Shown here piece after piece: positions 1-6,986 of a stretch of DNA of 10,342 bases. Both the position numbers and the translations under genes were made by a program. The stretch is taken from assembly GCA_000433175.1 (NCBI GenBank), contig HF986678.1, positions 1-10,342 on the forward strand, read 5' to 3'. This DNA comes from Prevotella sp. CAG:1058. Lineage in GTDB: Bacteria; Bacteroidota; Bacteroidia; Bacteroidales; Bacteroidaceae. The number at the start of each line of letters is the position of its first letter. Position 1 is the first letter of the stretch. The notes beneath the pieces are model-generated. The model was not told where the DNA came from, made no database searches, and saw only the letters and a list, made by a program, of their open reading frames with translations.

Positions 1-19
1 AGCCGCATCCTGCCTTATT

Positions 20-50
20 CAAAGATAATGCAAATCGAGAGCAATACAAA
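20..50 (-). promoter_or_regulatory. Outward promoter at left edge (Bacteroidetes type)
   Basis: Read on the minus strand there is TTTG (50-47), a 19-base spacer, then TATCTTTG (27-20). This is an exact match to the Bacteroidetes housekeeping promoter pattern TTTG-N19/21-TAnnTTTG. Transcription would start near position 13 and leave the window to the left, so the gene it serves is not visible. The bases after the -7 box (19-1) contain AGGATGCGGCT, which recurs after the right-edge promoter. Confidence 0.7.
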
Positions 51-60
51 GCGTTTTTAA

Positions 61-187
61 GTGAAAAACGAAAAGTGAAAAGTGAAAAATCCAAATGCGG
101 ATTTAAGGAAGAACGAAGAGTGAAGAACGAAAAATCCAAATGGACATTTAAATGAAGAACGAAGAGAAAGAAATCAAAAGAATGAAA
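61..187. repeat. Purine-rich imperfect tandem repeat
   Basis: This non-coding stretch is strongly purine-biased on the plus strand and built from recurring words. GAAAAATCCAAATG occurs at 84-97 and 129-142 (45 bp apart), and GAAGAACGAAGAG at 108-120 and 154-166 (46 bp apart), giving roughly two copies of a 45-46 bp unit preceded by shorter AAGTGAAAA-type words. The first copy also contains a small hairpin, AAATCC (87-92) with GGATTT (99-104). There are no spacers of the CRISPR kind and no reading frame. Function is unknown; slippage-prone intergenic sequence is the simplest reading. Confidence 0.6.
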
Positions 188-233
188 AATGCAGGATGAA
201 AGATGTTGCATCTTCACTTTCTCATCCTGCATT
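185..233 (-). terminator. Hairpin terminator after the HAD gene
   Basis: AATGCAGGATGA (188-199) is a perfect inverted complement of TCATCCTGCATT (222-233). AGATG (201-205) pairs with CATCT (209-213) near the tip. On the minus strand the stem is followed by TTTTTC, as expected for an intrinsic terminator closing the lysS-gpsA-pgi-HAD unit about 90 bp after the last stop codon. Bases 234-321 hold only a weak hairpin (CTGAAAA 270-276 with TTTTCAG 286-292) and no gene. Confidence 0.6.
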
Positions 234-321
234 ATTCAATTATGCTTTATGTCTGCTACCAATATAAGCCTGAAAAGCAAATACGTTTTCAGCTATAAAT
301 CGAGACTGAAGCTGAAGGCGG

Positions 322-1059
322 CTACAAAACGGCATACCGACTTTCCATTATTTGTTGCCAGGCATCACACAGCGCAGCCATTGACGGGAACACAAGACTG
401 GCCCCCTCGTCGGCAAGAGCCTTGTCAGGAAGCGGACCGGTATTAACGCCTATCGTGAAAATGCCGGCAGCCACACCGGCACGCACGCCGAGCGGGGCAT
501 TCTCTACTACGACTGCCTCATTAGGTTTGACACCGGCCTTCTCAAGTCCGCGCAAATAAGGCTCGGGATTGGGTTTGCCGTGGACAACGTCGAAACTTGT
601 AACCATAAGCTGCGGAGTCACCAAACCGGAATAATCGTCTATCAACCTTTTAAGCAAACTTTTCTGTCCACTGCCGGTAACAACGACAATCTTCAGTCCG
701 CCGGCCTTTATCTTGCGCATCAGCTCCTCAGCACCGTTCATCTTTTGCGCCTTTGGACACTGACGGAAAAAATCGGCCTTTACCTCATACATTTTGGCGG
801 CCTCATCGTCACTAAGTTCCTTGCCCCATTGGCGGCGCGCCACCAGCTTTATGGTTTCAACCCCACGCATGCCTTCGTAGGCATAAGCCTCATCAGGGGC
901 GATATTGAGTCCGAACTTCGCCATCGACTCGTGCCAACTGCGCGCATGGTTGGGCATGCTGTCATACAAAACTCCGTCCATGTCGAAAAGCACGGCCTTA
1001 GGCTCAAATGCGTTTAAGCCATGACTTTCAACATACCGCCTTATTTCTGTTTCAAACAT
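322..1059 (-). CDS. HAD-superfamily phosphatase / beta-phosphoglucomutase-like hydrolase
   Basis: A 245-residue HAD hydrolase of the beta-phosphoglucomutase-like type. Motif I is LFDMDG with nucleophile D26 and acid/base D28. Motif II is VVVTGSG with T128. Motif III is HGKPNPEPY with K162. Motif IV is VVENAPLGVRAG with E186-N187 in place of the commoner E-D. Residues 35-100 form the helical cap that usually sets the substrate. It is therefore probably a Mg-dependent cytoplasmic phosphatase or phosphomutase acting on a sugar phosphate, consistent with pgi upstream, but the substrate cannot be read from sequence. The frame is open for 42 more codons upstream, but that stretch is AT-rich and hydrophobic and does not resemble the family. 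The ATG at 1059 puts the DxD motif at the usual distance from the N terminus. It is the last gene of the minus-strand unit. Confidence 0.85.
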   Translation of the reverse strand: MFETEIRRYVESHGLNAFEPKAVLFDMDGVLYDSMPNHARSWHESMAKFGLNIAPDEAYAYEGMRGVETIKLVARRQWGKELSDDEAAKMYEVKADFFRQCPKAQKMNGAEELMRKIKAGGLKIVVVTGSGQKSLLKRLIDDYSGLVTPQLMVTSFDVVHGKPNPEPYLRGLEKAGVKPNEAVVVENAPLGVRAGVAAGIFTIGVNTGPLPDKALADEGASLVFPSMAALCDAWQQIMESRYAVL

Positions 1060-1222
1060 CTCAAATAAAATAAAAATGAAAAAAGTTCTTGCTGGAATAC
1101 CTGCCGCGAATAAAAGAAGGTTTCGGGCTGCCCATACCGTAATAGTAAAAAGCAAAAAGGTAAAAAAGCCTTGACATGACATCAAAAGTTTTTTACCTTT
1201 TCACTTTTCTTGCTTTCAGCTA
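1060..1222 (-). other. pgi-HAD gap with AT-rich inverted repeat
   Basis: No gene is seen in this 163-bp gap. AAAAGGTAAAAAA (1155-1167) is a perfect inverted complement of TTTTTTACCTTTT (1189-1201). Imperfect pairing extends outward, with AATAG at 1141-1145 opposite CTATT at 1220-1224. The stem is nearly all A-T, so it may be a weak terminator or processing site between pgi and the HAD gene, or just low-complexity sequence. No convincing separate promoter for the HAD gene was found. Confidence 0.45.
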
Positions 1223-2581
1223 TTATTTCTCGTTAGCCAGTCTTTCCTTTATGGCCTTGCTCTCTGCCTCGTATCCGGGTTTGTCGAGAAGGGCGAACAT
1301 GTTCTTCTTATATGCCTCAACACCAGGCTGGTTGAACGGATTAACTCCAAGCACGTTGCCGCTTATACCACAGGCAATCTCGAAGAAGTAGATGAGCTGA
1401 CCCAGATAATATTCGTTCAGCTGCGGAACGCTTACACGGATGTTGGGAACACCACCGTCAACGTGAGCCAGGCGTGTGCCAAGTTCAGCCATCTTGTTAA
1501 CTTCGTCAACGCGTTTGCCTGCAAGGAAGTTCAATCCGTCAAGGTTCTCCTCGTCGTTGGGGAAGAGCAGTTCACGGTTAGGCTTCTCAATGCTGATTAC
1601 GGTCTCGTAAATTGAGCGCTCGCCCTGCTGTATCCACTGACCCATTGAGTGCAGGTCGGTAGTGAAGTCGCAAGATGCCGGGAATATGCCCTTGCCATCC
1701 TTGCCTTCGCTTTCGCCGTAAAGCTGCTTCCACCACTCGCTCATAAAGTGGAGCTTGGGCTGGTAGTTAACCATTATCTCAATCTTCTTGCCTGCCTGAT
1801 CGTAAAGAGCGTTGCGCACGGCTGCATATACAGCTGCAGGATTCTCCTCGTACGGAGTGTCCTTGCCGCAAACCTTTTCCATATCTGCAGATCCGGCTAC
1901 CAACTGGCGGATATCAAAGCCGGCGCATGCAATAGGCAGCAGACCAACGGGAGTAAGCACGGAGAAACGTCCGCCTACGTTGTCGGGGATGACGAAAGTC
2001 TTATAGCCTTCCTTGTCAGCTGCTGCACGTGCGGCACCCTTCGTTGCGTCTGTTACGGCAACAATGACTTTCTTTGCCTCTTCCTTGCCGCGCTGGTCTT
2101 CGCACTGCTTCTTGAGCAGACGGAAAGTAAGCGCTGTTTCGGTCGTTGTACCTGATTTTGATATGTTGATAACACCAAACTTCTTGTCCTTCAGATAATC
2201 AGTCAGTTCAGAGAGATAGTCCTCACCAATATTGTTTCCGGCGAAGAGAATCGTAGGATTCTTCTTGTCGCCTACGAGCCATGCGAACGAATTGCCCAAC
2301 GCCTCAATCACGGCACGTGCACCGAGATAGCTGCCGCCGATGCCGGCAACAACGATTGCCTCGCACTCCTGGCGCAAGGTATCGGCACAAGCCTGTATCT
2401 CATCAAGAAAATCCGGTGTGATTGACGACGGAAGATGAAGCCATCCCAAGAAATCATTGCCGGGGCATGTGCCATTTTCCAAGGCCTCTTGCGCAGCCTT
2501 TACTTTCGGTTCGTAAGCCTTTACCGTACCCTCTGCGAGGAACTGCAGGGCTTTTGTTACATCTAACGAAATATTTTTCAT
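1223..2581 (-). CDS. pgi: Glucose-6-phosphate isomerase
   Basis: A 452-residue phosphoglucose isomerase interconverting glucose-6-phosphate and fructose-6-phosphate in the cytoplasm. The length fits the short bacterial form. [13 protein letters not shown] (78-90) and [10 protein letters not shown] (140-149) form the phosphate-binding sugar-isomerase folds. [14 protein letters not shown] (200-213) matches PGI signature 1. The GQWIQQGER stretch carries the expected catalytic glutamate region, and [10 protein letters not shown] (about 416-425) matches signature 2 with the C-terminal catalytic lysine. The start at 2581 lies 21 bp after the gpsA stop, implying co-transcription. No frameshift or missing motif is seen. 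Confidence 0.97.
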   Translation of the reverse strand: MKNISLDVTKALQFLAEGTVKAYEPKVKAAQEALENGTCPGNDFLGWLHLPSSITPDFLDEIQACADTLRQECEAIVVAGIGGSYLGARAVIEALGNSFAWLVGDKKNPTILFAGNNIGEDYLSELTDYLKDKKFGVINISKSGTTTETALTFRLLKKQCEDQRGKEEAKKVIVAVTDATKGAARAAADKEGYKTFVIPDNVGGRFSVLTPVGLLPIACAGFDIRQLVAGSADMEKVCGKDTPYEENPAAVYAAVRNALYDQAGKKIEIMVNYQPKLHFMSEWWKQLYGESEGKDGKGIFPASCDFTTDLHSMGQWIQQGERSIYETVISIEKPNRELLFPNDEENLDGLNFLAGKRVDEVNKMAELGTRLAHVDGGVPNIRVSVPQLNEYYLGQLIYFFEIACGISGNVLGVNPFNQPGVEAYKKNMFALLDKPGYEAESKAIKERLANEK

Positions 2582-2602
2582 CTAATTTAGGTATTATGAT
2601 TC

Positions 2603-3598
2603 TTATCTGAAAGAATCGGTTAATAATTTAATTTCAATCTGAGGACTGATACGCTCGTAAAGGATATTGTAAACGGCGTCAAGTATCGGCATGTTGACAT
2701 GGCTGTGCCTGTTTATCTCCTTCATGCACTTAGTTCCGAAATACCCTTCAGCTATCATCTCCATCTCTATCTGCGCACTCTTCACACTGTACCCCTTGCC
2801 TATCATCGTACCAAAAGTGCGGTTACGTGAAAAGTTTGAATAACCGGTAACAAGAAGGTCGCCGAGATATACCGAATCAGTTATATTTCTTTCAAGAGGA
2901 TATACCGACTTAAGGAAGCGCGACATTTCCTGCACGGCGTTTGCCATAAGCACCGACATGAAATTGTCTCCGTACTTCAGGCCGTTGCAGATTCCTGCCG
3001 CTATGGCATAGACGTTCTTCAACACCGACGCGTACTCAATGCCAATCACGTCACTGCTTATTTTTGTCTTGATGTAGTCGCATGAAAGCAAGTCAGAGAA
3101 GGCTTGCGCCTTGTCGCGGTCGCTGCAACCTACAGTCAGATACGACAAACGCTCAAGGGCAACCTCTTCAGCATGGGACGGACCGCCCAGGCAAGCCAGG
3201 TTGACATAAGGCACATCATACACCTGGTGAAAGTATTCGGAGCAGACAAGGTTTTCGTCCGGCACTATGCCTTTGATGGCCGTCACAAGGAACTTGTCCT
3301 TCAGCCTCACACGCAACTTCTTCAAGTGGTTCTTTATGTATGCAGAAGGCGTCACGAATATCAGCGTATCGTAAGCCTGCACAATCTTGTTGATATCGCT
3401 GTAAAAGCTTATCTCACCAATATTAAAGTGTACACTTGTAAGATATGCCGGATTATGCCCCAGTCGCTTGAAATCTTCAATGCGGTCGTCGCGGCGCATA
3501 TACCAACCGATGTGATGCGTATGCTCCACTACAATCTTGGCTATGGCGGTAGCCCAGCTTCCGCCGCCTATAATCGCTATTCTTCCGCAATCGAACAT
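2603..3598 (-). CDS. gpsA: Glycerol-3-phosphate dehydrogenase [NAD(P)+]
   Basis: A 331-residue GpsA that reduces dihydroxyacetone phosphate to sn-glycerol-3-phosphate for phospholipid synthesis. The N-terminal Rossmann motif is IAIIGGGSWATAIA (7-20). Family blocks follow: TAIKG (106-110), GGPSHAEEVA (138-147), catalytic lysine K194 in SVLKNVYAIAAG, GDLLVT (246-251) and SRNRTFG (257-263). The frame is open upstream to ATGs at 3646 and 3673, but the residues added there are not family-like. The ATG at 3598 places the Rossmann glycines correctly and has AAAGAG and AAAAGG just upstream. It sits between lysS and pgi, fitting one transcription unit. Confidence 0.95.
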   Translation of the reverse strand: MFDCGRIAIIGGGSWATAIAKIVVEHTHHIGWYMRRDDRIEDFKRLGHNPAYLTSVHFNIGEISFYSDINKIVQAYDTLIFVTPSAYIKNHLKKLRVRLKDKFLVTAIKGIVPDENLVCSEYFHQVYDVPYVNLACLGGPSHAEEVALERLSYLTVGCSDRDKAQAFSDLLSCDYIKTKISSDVIGIEYASVLKNVYAIAAGICNGLKYGDNFMSVLMANAVQEMSRFLKSVYPLERNITDSVYLGDLLVTGYSNFSRNRTFGTMIGKGYSVKSAQIEMEMIAEGYFGTKCMKEINRHSHVNMPILDAVYNILYERISPQIEIKLLTDSFR

Positions 3599-3808
3599 CC
3601 TTTTACTCTTTAATTGACAATCGAGGGTGGATGATTTGGAATCCATGATTATCACACTACTCCGGCCCGGCATTTGCGGATGATGATTACCTTTACCTTG
3701 ATGCCTGCATTTCCGGAATCAGGAAAGGCAATCATTGCTCCATGCCTGCCTTTATCAGTTGCCTTTAACGGTAGTAATCATAATCAAGTCCGAATCTCCG
3801 CTTCCCGA
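3599..3808 (-). other. lysS-gpsA spacer, no clear gene
   Basis: A 210-bp spacer. It holds two short minus-strand starts: an in-frame extension of gpsA (from 3673 or 3646) and a 27-codon frame beginning MIAFPDSGNAG in another phase. Neither looks family-like or clearly coding. No exact TAnnTTTG box or strong terminator was found, so gpsA is probably read from lysS. Confidence 0.4.
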
Positions 3809-5542
3809 CTATAAATTATTAGCGTTCTCTATCCACTGGGCAAAATCCTCGACTTTAGGATTATCGTAACCCAGCTTATATTTCTTGTTCACTCCGCAAA
3901 CGTCCATCTGCAACTTCTGCGGATTGACGTCCTTTATATCTTGCACAAGATAATATCCACACTTGTTGAACACAGGCACCCATTCCTCAGACACGCCGAT
4001 GGCATTCCACTCGCCGACACTACTCTTAGGTGCCTTTTTCTCGGGACGCATCTGCGGGAAGAAGAGAACTTCCTGTATATAAGTCTTACCGGTCATAAGC
4101 ATAACGAGTCGGTCGATACCGATACCGATGCCACTTGTAGGAGGCATTCCGTACTGCAGTGCGCGCAAGAAGTCCTGGTCGATAACCATGGCCTCGTCAT
4201 CGCCCTTGTCGGCAAGGCGCATCTGTTCCTTGAAACGCTCCTCCTGGTCTATCGGGTCATTAAGCTCAGAATAAGCGTTGGCCAACTCCTTGCCGTTAAC
4301 CATCAGCTCAAACCTCTCAGTCAATCCTGGAATAGAGCGGTGCATCTTCGTCAGCGGCGACATTTCAACAGGATAATCGGTGATGAATGTTGGCTGGATG
4401 AACGTACCTTCGCAAAACTCGCCGAATATCTCATCGATAAGTTTGCCCTTACCCATTGTATCGTCTATCTCCATACCAAGCTTATTGCAAACTTCGCGAA
4501 TCTGGCCTTCGTCCATGCCGTTAAGGTCATATCCGGTTTTCTCCTTTATGGCGTCAAGTATCGGCAAACGGCGGTAAGGAGCCTTGAAGCTTATTATCCG
4601 GCCGTCAATTTCACGCTCGGGCTTGCCGTTTACGGCTATGCAGACAGTTTCTAGAAGTTTCTCCGTGAACGACATCATCCAGTTATAGTCCTTATACTGT
4701 ACATACAACTCCATGCACGTAAACTCAGGATTGTGGTTTCGGTCCATGCCCTCGTTGCGGAAGTTCTTGCCAATCTCATATACGCCCTCGAATCCGCCAA
4801 CAATAAGACGCTTCAGATAAAGTTCTGTTGCGATACGCATGTACATGTCCGTATCAAGCGCATTGAAGTGCGTAATGAACGGCCTTGCACTTGCTCCGCC
4901 GGGGATGTTTTGCAGTGTCGGTGTTTCAACCTCGGTGTAACCAGCCTCGTCGAGCACTTTCCTTATTGTCCTAATTACTGTAGCACGCTGTAAGAATGTT
5001 TCCTTAACGCCGTCGTTTACGACAAGATCAACATACCTCTGACGATAACGCAACTCAGGATCGTCAAACTTGTCATAAGCAACTCCGTCCTTATACTTTA
5101 CTATCGGTAACGGCTTCAAACTCTTCGACAACAGCGTGAGACTTTGCGCATGAACGCTTATCTCGCCCGTCTGTGTACGGAATACAAATCCTGTCACACC
5201 AATGAAGTCGCCGATATCAAGCAGCTTCTTGAACACCTTATTATATAAATCCTTGTCTTCTCCCGGACAGATGTCGTCACGGGTTACATAAACTTGAATC
5301 CTACCTTTCGAATCCTGAATCTCGGCAAATGCAGCCTTACCCATAACACGGCGGCTCATTATACGTCCGGCGATGCACACCTCACGGCGCGGCTCTTCGT
5401 CCTTGAAGTCCGCCTTGATGTCAGTTGAAAATGCATTTGTGGGATACTCTGCAGCAGGATACGGGTCAATGCCCATTGCACGCAGTTCTTCTAGACTTTG
5501 GCGTCTGCCAATTTCCTGTTCACTTAGTTCTAAAACGTTCAT
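3809..5542 (-). CDS. lysS: Lysyl-tRNA synthetase, class II
   Basis: A 577-residue class II lysyl-tRNA synthetase that charges tRNA-Lys in the cytoplasm. An anticodon-binding OB fold lies at about residues 54-140 (CIAGRIMSRRVMGKAAFAEI). The catalytic core follows: the GYTEVETPTL / IPGGASARPF region (201-222), motif 2 FRNEGMDRNHNPEF (261-274) and motif 3 GIGIGIDRLVMLMTG (471-485). The usual bacterial enzyme ends shortly after motif 3. This one continues for about 76 residues (502-577) with a KKAPKSSVGEWNAIG linker and a folded-looking KLQMDVCGVNKKYKLGY segment, which I recall as common in Bacteroidetes LysRS. It is the first gene of the minus-strand unit. The ATG at 5542 gives a normal N terminus. 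Confidence 0.96.
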   Translation of the reverse strand: MNVLELSEQEIGRRQSLEELRAMGIDPYPAAEYPTNAFSTDIKADFKDEEPRREVCIAGRIMSRRVMGKAAFAEIQDSKGRIQVYVTRDDICPGEDKDLYNKVFKKLLDIGDFIGVTGFVFRTQTGEISVHAQSLTLLSKSLKPLPIVKYKDGVAYDKFDDPELRYRQRYVDLVVNDGVKETFLQRATVIRTIRKVLDEAGYTEVETPTLQNIPGGASARPFITHFNALDTDMYMRIATELYLKRLIVGGFEGVYEIGKNFRNEGMDRNHNPEFTCMELYVQYKDYNWMMSFTEKLLETVCIAVNGKPEREIDGRIISFKAPYRRLPILDAIKEKTGYDLNGMDEGQIREVCNKLGMEIDDTMGKGKLIDEIFGEFCEGTFIQPTFITDYPVEMSPLTKMHRSIPGLTERFELMVNGKELANAYSELNDPIDQEERFKEQMRLADKGDDEAMVIDQDFLRALQYGMPPTSGIGIGIDRLVMLMTGKTYIQEVLFFPQMRPEKKAPKSSVGEWNAIGVSEEWVPVFNKCGYYLVQDIKDVNPQKLQMDVCGVNKKYKLGYDNPKVEDFAQWIENANNL

Positions 5543-5691
5543 ACTTAGACAATATCTTTATTGTGCAAAAAACTCTACGCTAAACGTGCATGCCTGCGTA
5601 AATTGTTTTTCTGCAAAAAAACAATACAAGCCACGGGCAACACAGGCAACACTGTTCGCCTTGTGTATGCCAACGTGCTGTTTCTTCCTTG

Positions 5692-5726
5692 CAAAAATAC
5701 AAATAATTGGCGACATATACGAATGA
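5692..5726 (-). promoter_or_regulatory. Probable lysS promoter
   Basis: On the minus strand TATTTTTG (5699-5692) exactly matches the TAnnTTTG -7 box. The -33 region about 20 bases upstream (ATTCG near 5725) is a poor match to TTTG. Another TTTG lies directly against the -7 box and is not at the right spacing. The implied start near 5685 gives a leader of about 140 nt before lysS. Confidence 0.5.
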
Positions 5727-5785
5727 TTAAGGAAGATTAATTAAAAAACGTATCAGCCAACTCCTTCATCGGCTCAAACCTTTAA

Positions 5786-5825
5786 GTCTGCACCATGCTC
5801 ATGAAACAACAGGCGTGGTGCAGAC
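5786..5825. repeat. 13-bp hairpin in the lysS / lipoprotein gap
   Basis: GTCTGCACCATGC (5786-5798) pairs with GCGTGGTGCAGAC (5813-5825), with one G-U pair and a 14-base loop. Neither strand has a real T-run after the stem. It lies between two divergent genes, so it is not the terminator of either. A minus-strand TATGTTTG box (5872-5865) about 40 bp away could start a short RNA through it, but the matching -33 box is weak. Confidence 0.5.
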
Positions 5826-5921
5826 ATTCGCTCTATAAACCTAAATCGCATGAAACAAAGTCAACAAACATAAAAAGCCATTAAGCCCGTAAAAGCTGAA
5901 ACATCGTCTATAATATTAAGG

Positions 5922-5952
5922 GCGACATGGTTTTATCAAGATTGCATGTCGC
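5922..5952. repeat. 8-bp inverted repeat
   Basis: GCGACATG (5922-5929) and CATGTCGC (5945-5952) form a perfect 8-bp inverted repeat separated by 15 bases. It lies about 40 bp upstream of the small-RNA promoter. It could be an operator or an RNA hairpin; nothing in the sequence decides between these. Confidence 0.4.
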
Positions 5953-5994
5953 AAGGCTTTAAAATGTTAAATATTTGATTTTTATCATTAAAAA

Positions 5995-6026
5995 TTTGCA
6001 TTTTCAACAATAAAACACTATATTTG
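5995..6026 (+). promoter_or_regulatory. Promoter of candidate small RNA
   Basis: TTTG (5995-5998), exactly 20 bases, then TATATTTG (6019-6026): a full match to the Bacteroidetes promoter pattern. The predicted start is about 6033. The -7 box and following bases (TATATTTGCGA) are identical to those of the lipoprotein promoter 131 bp downstream. Confidence 0.7.
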
Positions 6027-6032
6027 CGACAT

Positions 6033-6104
6033 CTTATTTATGATTTCGAACTTTTAACGAAATCGCCAGAGGTTGGCAGCATCCTGCGCCAACCTCTTTT
6101 TTTC
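6033..6104 (+). ncRNA. Candidate ~70-nt small RNA (promoter to terminator, no gene)
   Basis: The predicted transcript runs from about 6033 to the T-run at 6097-6103. It would fold into two adjacent hairpins. The first is GATTTCG (6042-6048) with CGAAATC (6058-6064), a perfect 7-bp stem with a 9-base loop. The second is the terminator stem at 6068-6097, with loop AGCATCCTGC. The only start codon opens a 5-codon frame (MISNF, 6041-6058) overlapping the first hairpin. This is either an independent small RNA or a short attenuated leader. The first is favoured because the downstream gene has its own complete promoter after the terminator. It does not resemble 6S, SRP, tmRNA or RNase P RNA in size. 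Confidence 0.55.
6068..6104 (+). terminator. Strong intrinsic terminator
   Basis: AGAGGTTGGC (6068-6077) pairs perfectly with GCCAACCTCT (6088-6097), followed by an unbroken T-run to 6103. The 10-base loop can partly close further (GCA with TGC around UCC). No protein-coding gene precedes it on this strand, so it must end a short non-coding transcript or an attenuated leader. Confidence 0.85.
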
Positions 6105-6125
6105 ATGTATCATTTTACAATTAGT

Positions 6126-6157
6126 TTTGGAGTTTTCACTTTTAATACGTATATTTG
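6126..6157 (+). promoter_or_regulatory. Promoter of the DUF6359 lipoprotein gene
   Basis: TTTG (6126-6129), 20 bases, then TATATTTG (6150-6157) match the full Bacteroidetes promoter. The start would be near 6164, leaving a leader of about 17 nt before the ATG at 6181. This supports that ATG over the longer open frame from 6073, which would include the terminator hairpin. Confidence 0.7.
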
Positions 6158-6180
6158 CGAGCATTAACCGACCAGCGCTT

Positions 6181-6723
6181 ATGAAAAAGTTTTTTGTTTT
6201 CACATTATCACTACTCGCTTTTTGCATGTTCAATTCATGCGAGAAAGCATATATTGGAGACGAGTCTGATGAGGAAAAAGAAGAGAATATAGGAAACGAC
6301 AACGGCGACGAGTGGTACGAAGAAGACGTCGAGCACGCGGGCGGAGATGACGGAGAATTCGGCTTGGGCGACGTAGTCGATGTCAACACATTCAAGAGCT
6401 GCGCCATTTACACACAAGTATGGGTTGAGGGCTACATAGTAGGAGCCGCAACTGGAGCCAACCAGAAATACCGATACGAGTTCGGTCCCGATTTCAGTTT
6501 CGATACAGCCATATTAATGGCCGACAGTACAGAAGCCGACGACATTAGCGAGGTGATATCCGTATGCCTCACCAACTGTTCAAAAGACCTACGCGCAAAG
6601 GTCAATCTACGCGACCATCCTGAAAACAAAGGGAAACGCATTGCTGTCTTCGGGTTTCAGGACAAATATCTGAAGATAACAGGAATAAAGAAAATAGACG
6701 CATATGAATTTCCGCTTGAATGA
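6181..6723 (+). CDS. DUF6359-type lipoprotein with acidic linker
   Basis: A 180-residue exported protein of unknown function. Residues 1-19 form a lipoprotein signal (MKKFFVFTLSLLAFCM, then FNS) with the lipid-modified cysteine at C20. Residues 21-64 are a low-complexity linker with 19 Asp/Glu, typical of a flexible tether; acidity near the cysteine may favour surface export in Bacteroidetes, which is inference. Residues 62-178 resemble the DUF6359 family, an OB-fold-like Bacteroidetes domain: QVWVEGYIVGAATG, then DTAILMADS, VCLTNCSKDLRAKVNLRDHPENKGK and YLKITGIKKIDAYEF. The start at 6181 rather than 6073 is chosen from the signal peptide and the promoter. It is a single-gene unit divergent from lysS. 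The family role is not established; carbohydrate or nucleic-acid binding by the OB fold is only a guess. Confidence 0.8.
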   Translation: MKKFFVFTLSLLAFCMFNSCEKAYIGDESDEEKEENIGNDNGDEWYEEDVEHAGGDDGEFGLGDVVDVNTFKSCAIYTQVWVEGYIVGAATGANQKYRYEFGPDFSFDTAILMADSTEADDISEVISVCLTNCSKDLRAKVNLRDHPENKGKRIAVFGFQDKYLKITGIKKIDAYEFPLE

Positions 6724-6739
6724 CGGCCGGCAATAATAA

Positions 6740-6769
6740 TAAATACGGCGACACCTCACGGCGTCGCCG
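6740..6769 (-). terminator. Hairpin between lipoprotein gene and B12 riboswitch
   Basis: CGGCGAC (6746-6752) and GTCGCCG (6763-6769) form a 7-bp GC-rich stem with a 10-base loop. The minus-strand side is followed by TATTTATTATTATT, a better terminator tail than the plus side (ATTTGAC). It may therefore end the riboswitch transcript, and perhaps also the lipoprotein mRNA 23 bp after its stop codon. Confidence 0.55.
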
Positions 6770-6986
6770 ATTTGACATAGTAACTTATATAATAAACCCG
6801 TACGAGGTTCAACTGAATACTGACACCACACGCCACAGCCTGCAATTACGGCCGGAGGCTATCAGTTACCGCACATATCACATTAGGATACGGCATGGCC
6901 ACTGACGGTTTTTACACCCGTGGGGCCTTACACAAAAATACGCTTGCGCCTTTATCCCTTACATCGAGAGATTGCGGCTTATAATC
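6770..6986 (-). other. Region downstream of the riboswitch with no gene
   Basis: Read on the minus strand, this is where a riboswitch-controlled gene should begin, but no credible frame exists. The longest ATG frame beginning between here and the hairpin that I traced is about 16 codons (MPYPNVICAVTDSLRP, from about 6896). A hairpin lies at 6897-6927: ACGG/CCGT inside GGCC/GGCC, with an internal loop. A tiny CGCAAGCG element followed by TATTTTTG lies near 6937-6952. The region is either non-coding RNA or the scar of a lost gene. Confidence 0.5.

Noticed and set aside
61..187. Possible CRISPR array in the tandem repeats
   Set aside because: The units are imperfect, adjoin without unique spacers, and no cas gene is present.
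1060..1185. N-terminal hydrophobic extension of the HAD protein (possible signal peptide)
   Set aside because: The in-frame extension is AT-rich intergenic sequence overlapping part of an inverted repeat; the ATG at 1059 gives the normal family N terminus.
3941..4654. Plus-strand 237-codon frame across lysS
   Set aside because: Antisense shadow of the lysS catalytic core, with no domain and no promoter.
6073..6180. Longer start for the lipoprotein gene
   Set aside because: It would begin inside a terminator hairpin, lie upstream of the gene's own promoter, and bury the lipoprotein signal peptide.
6720..6905. Small plus-strand frame after the lipoprotein gene
   Set aside because: It overlaps the stop of the lipoprotein gene and the terminator hairpin, and has no start signal or recognisable content.
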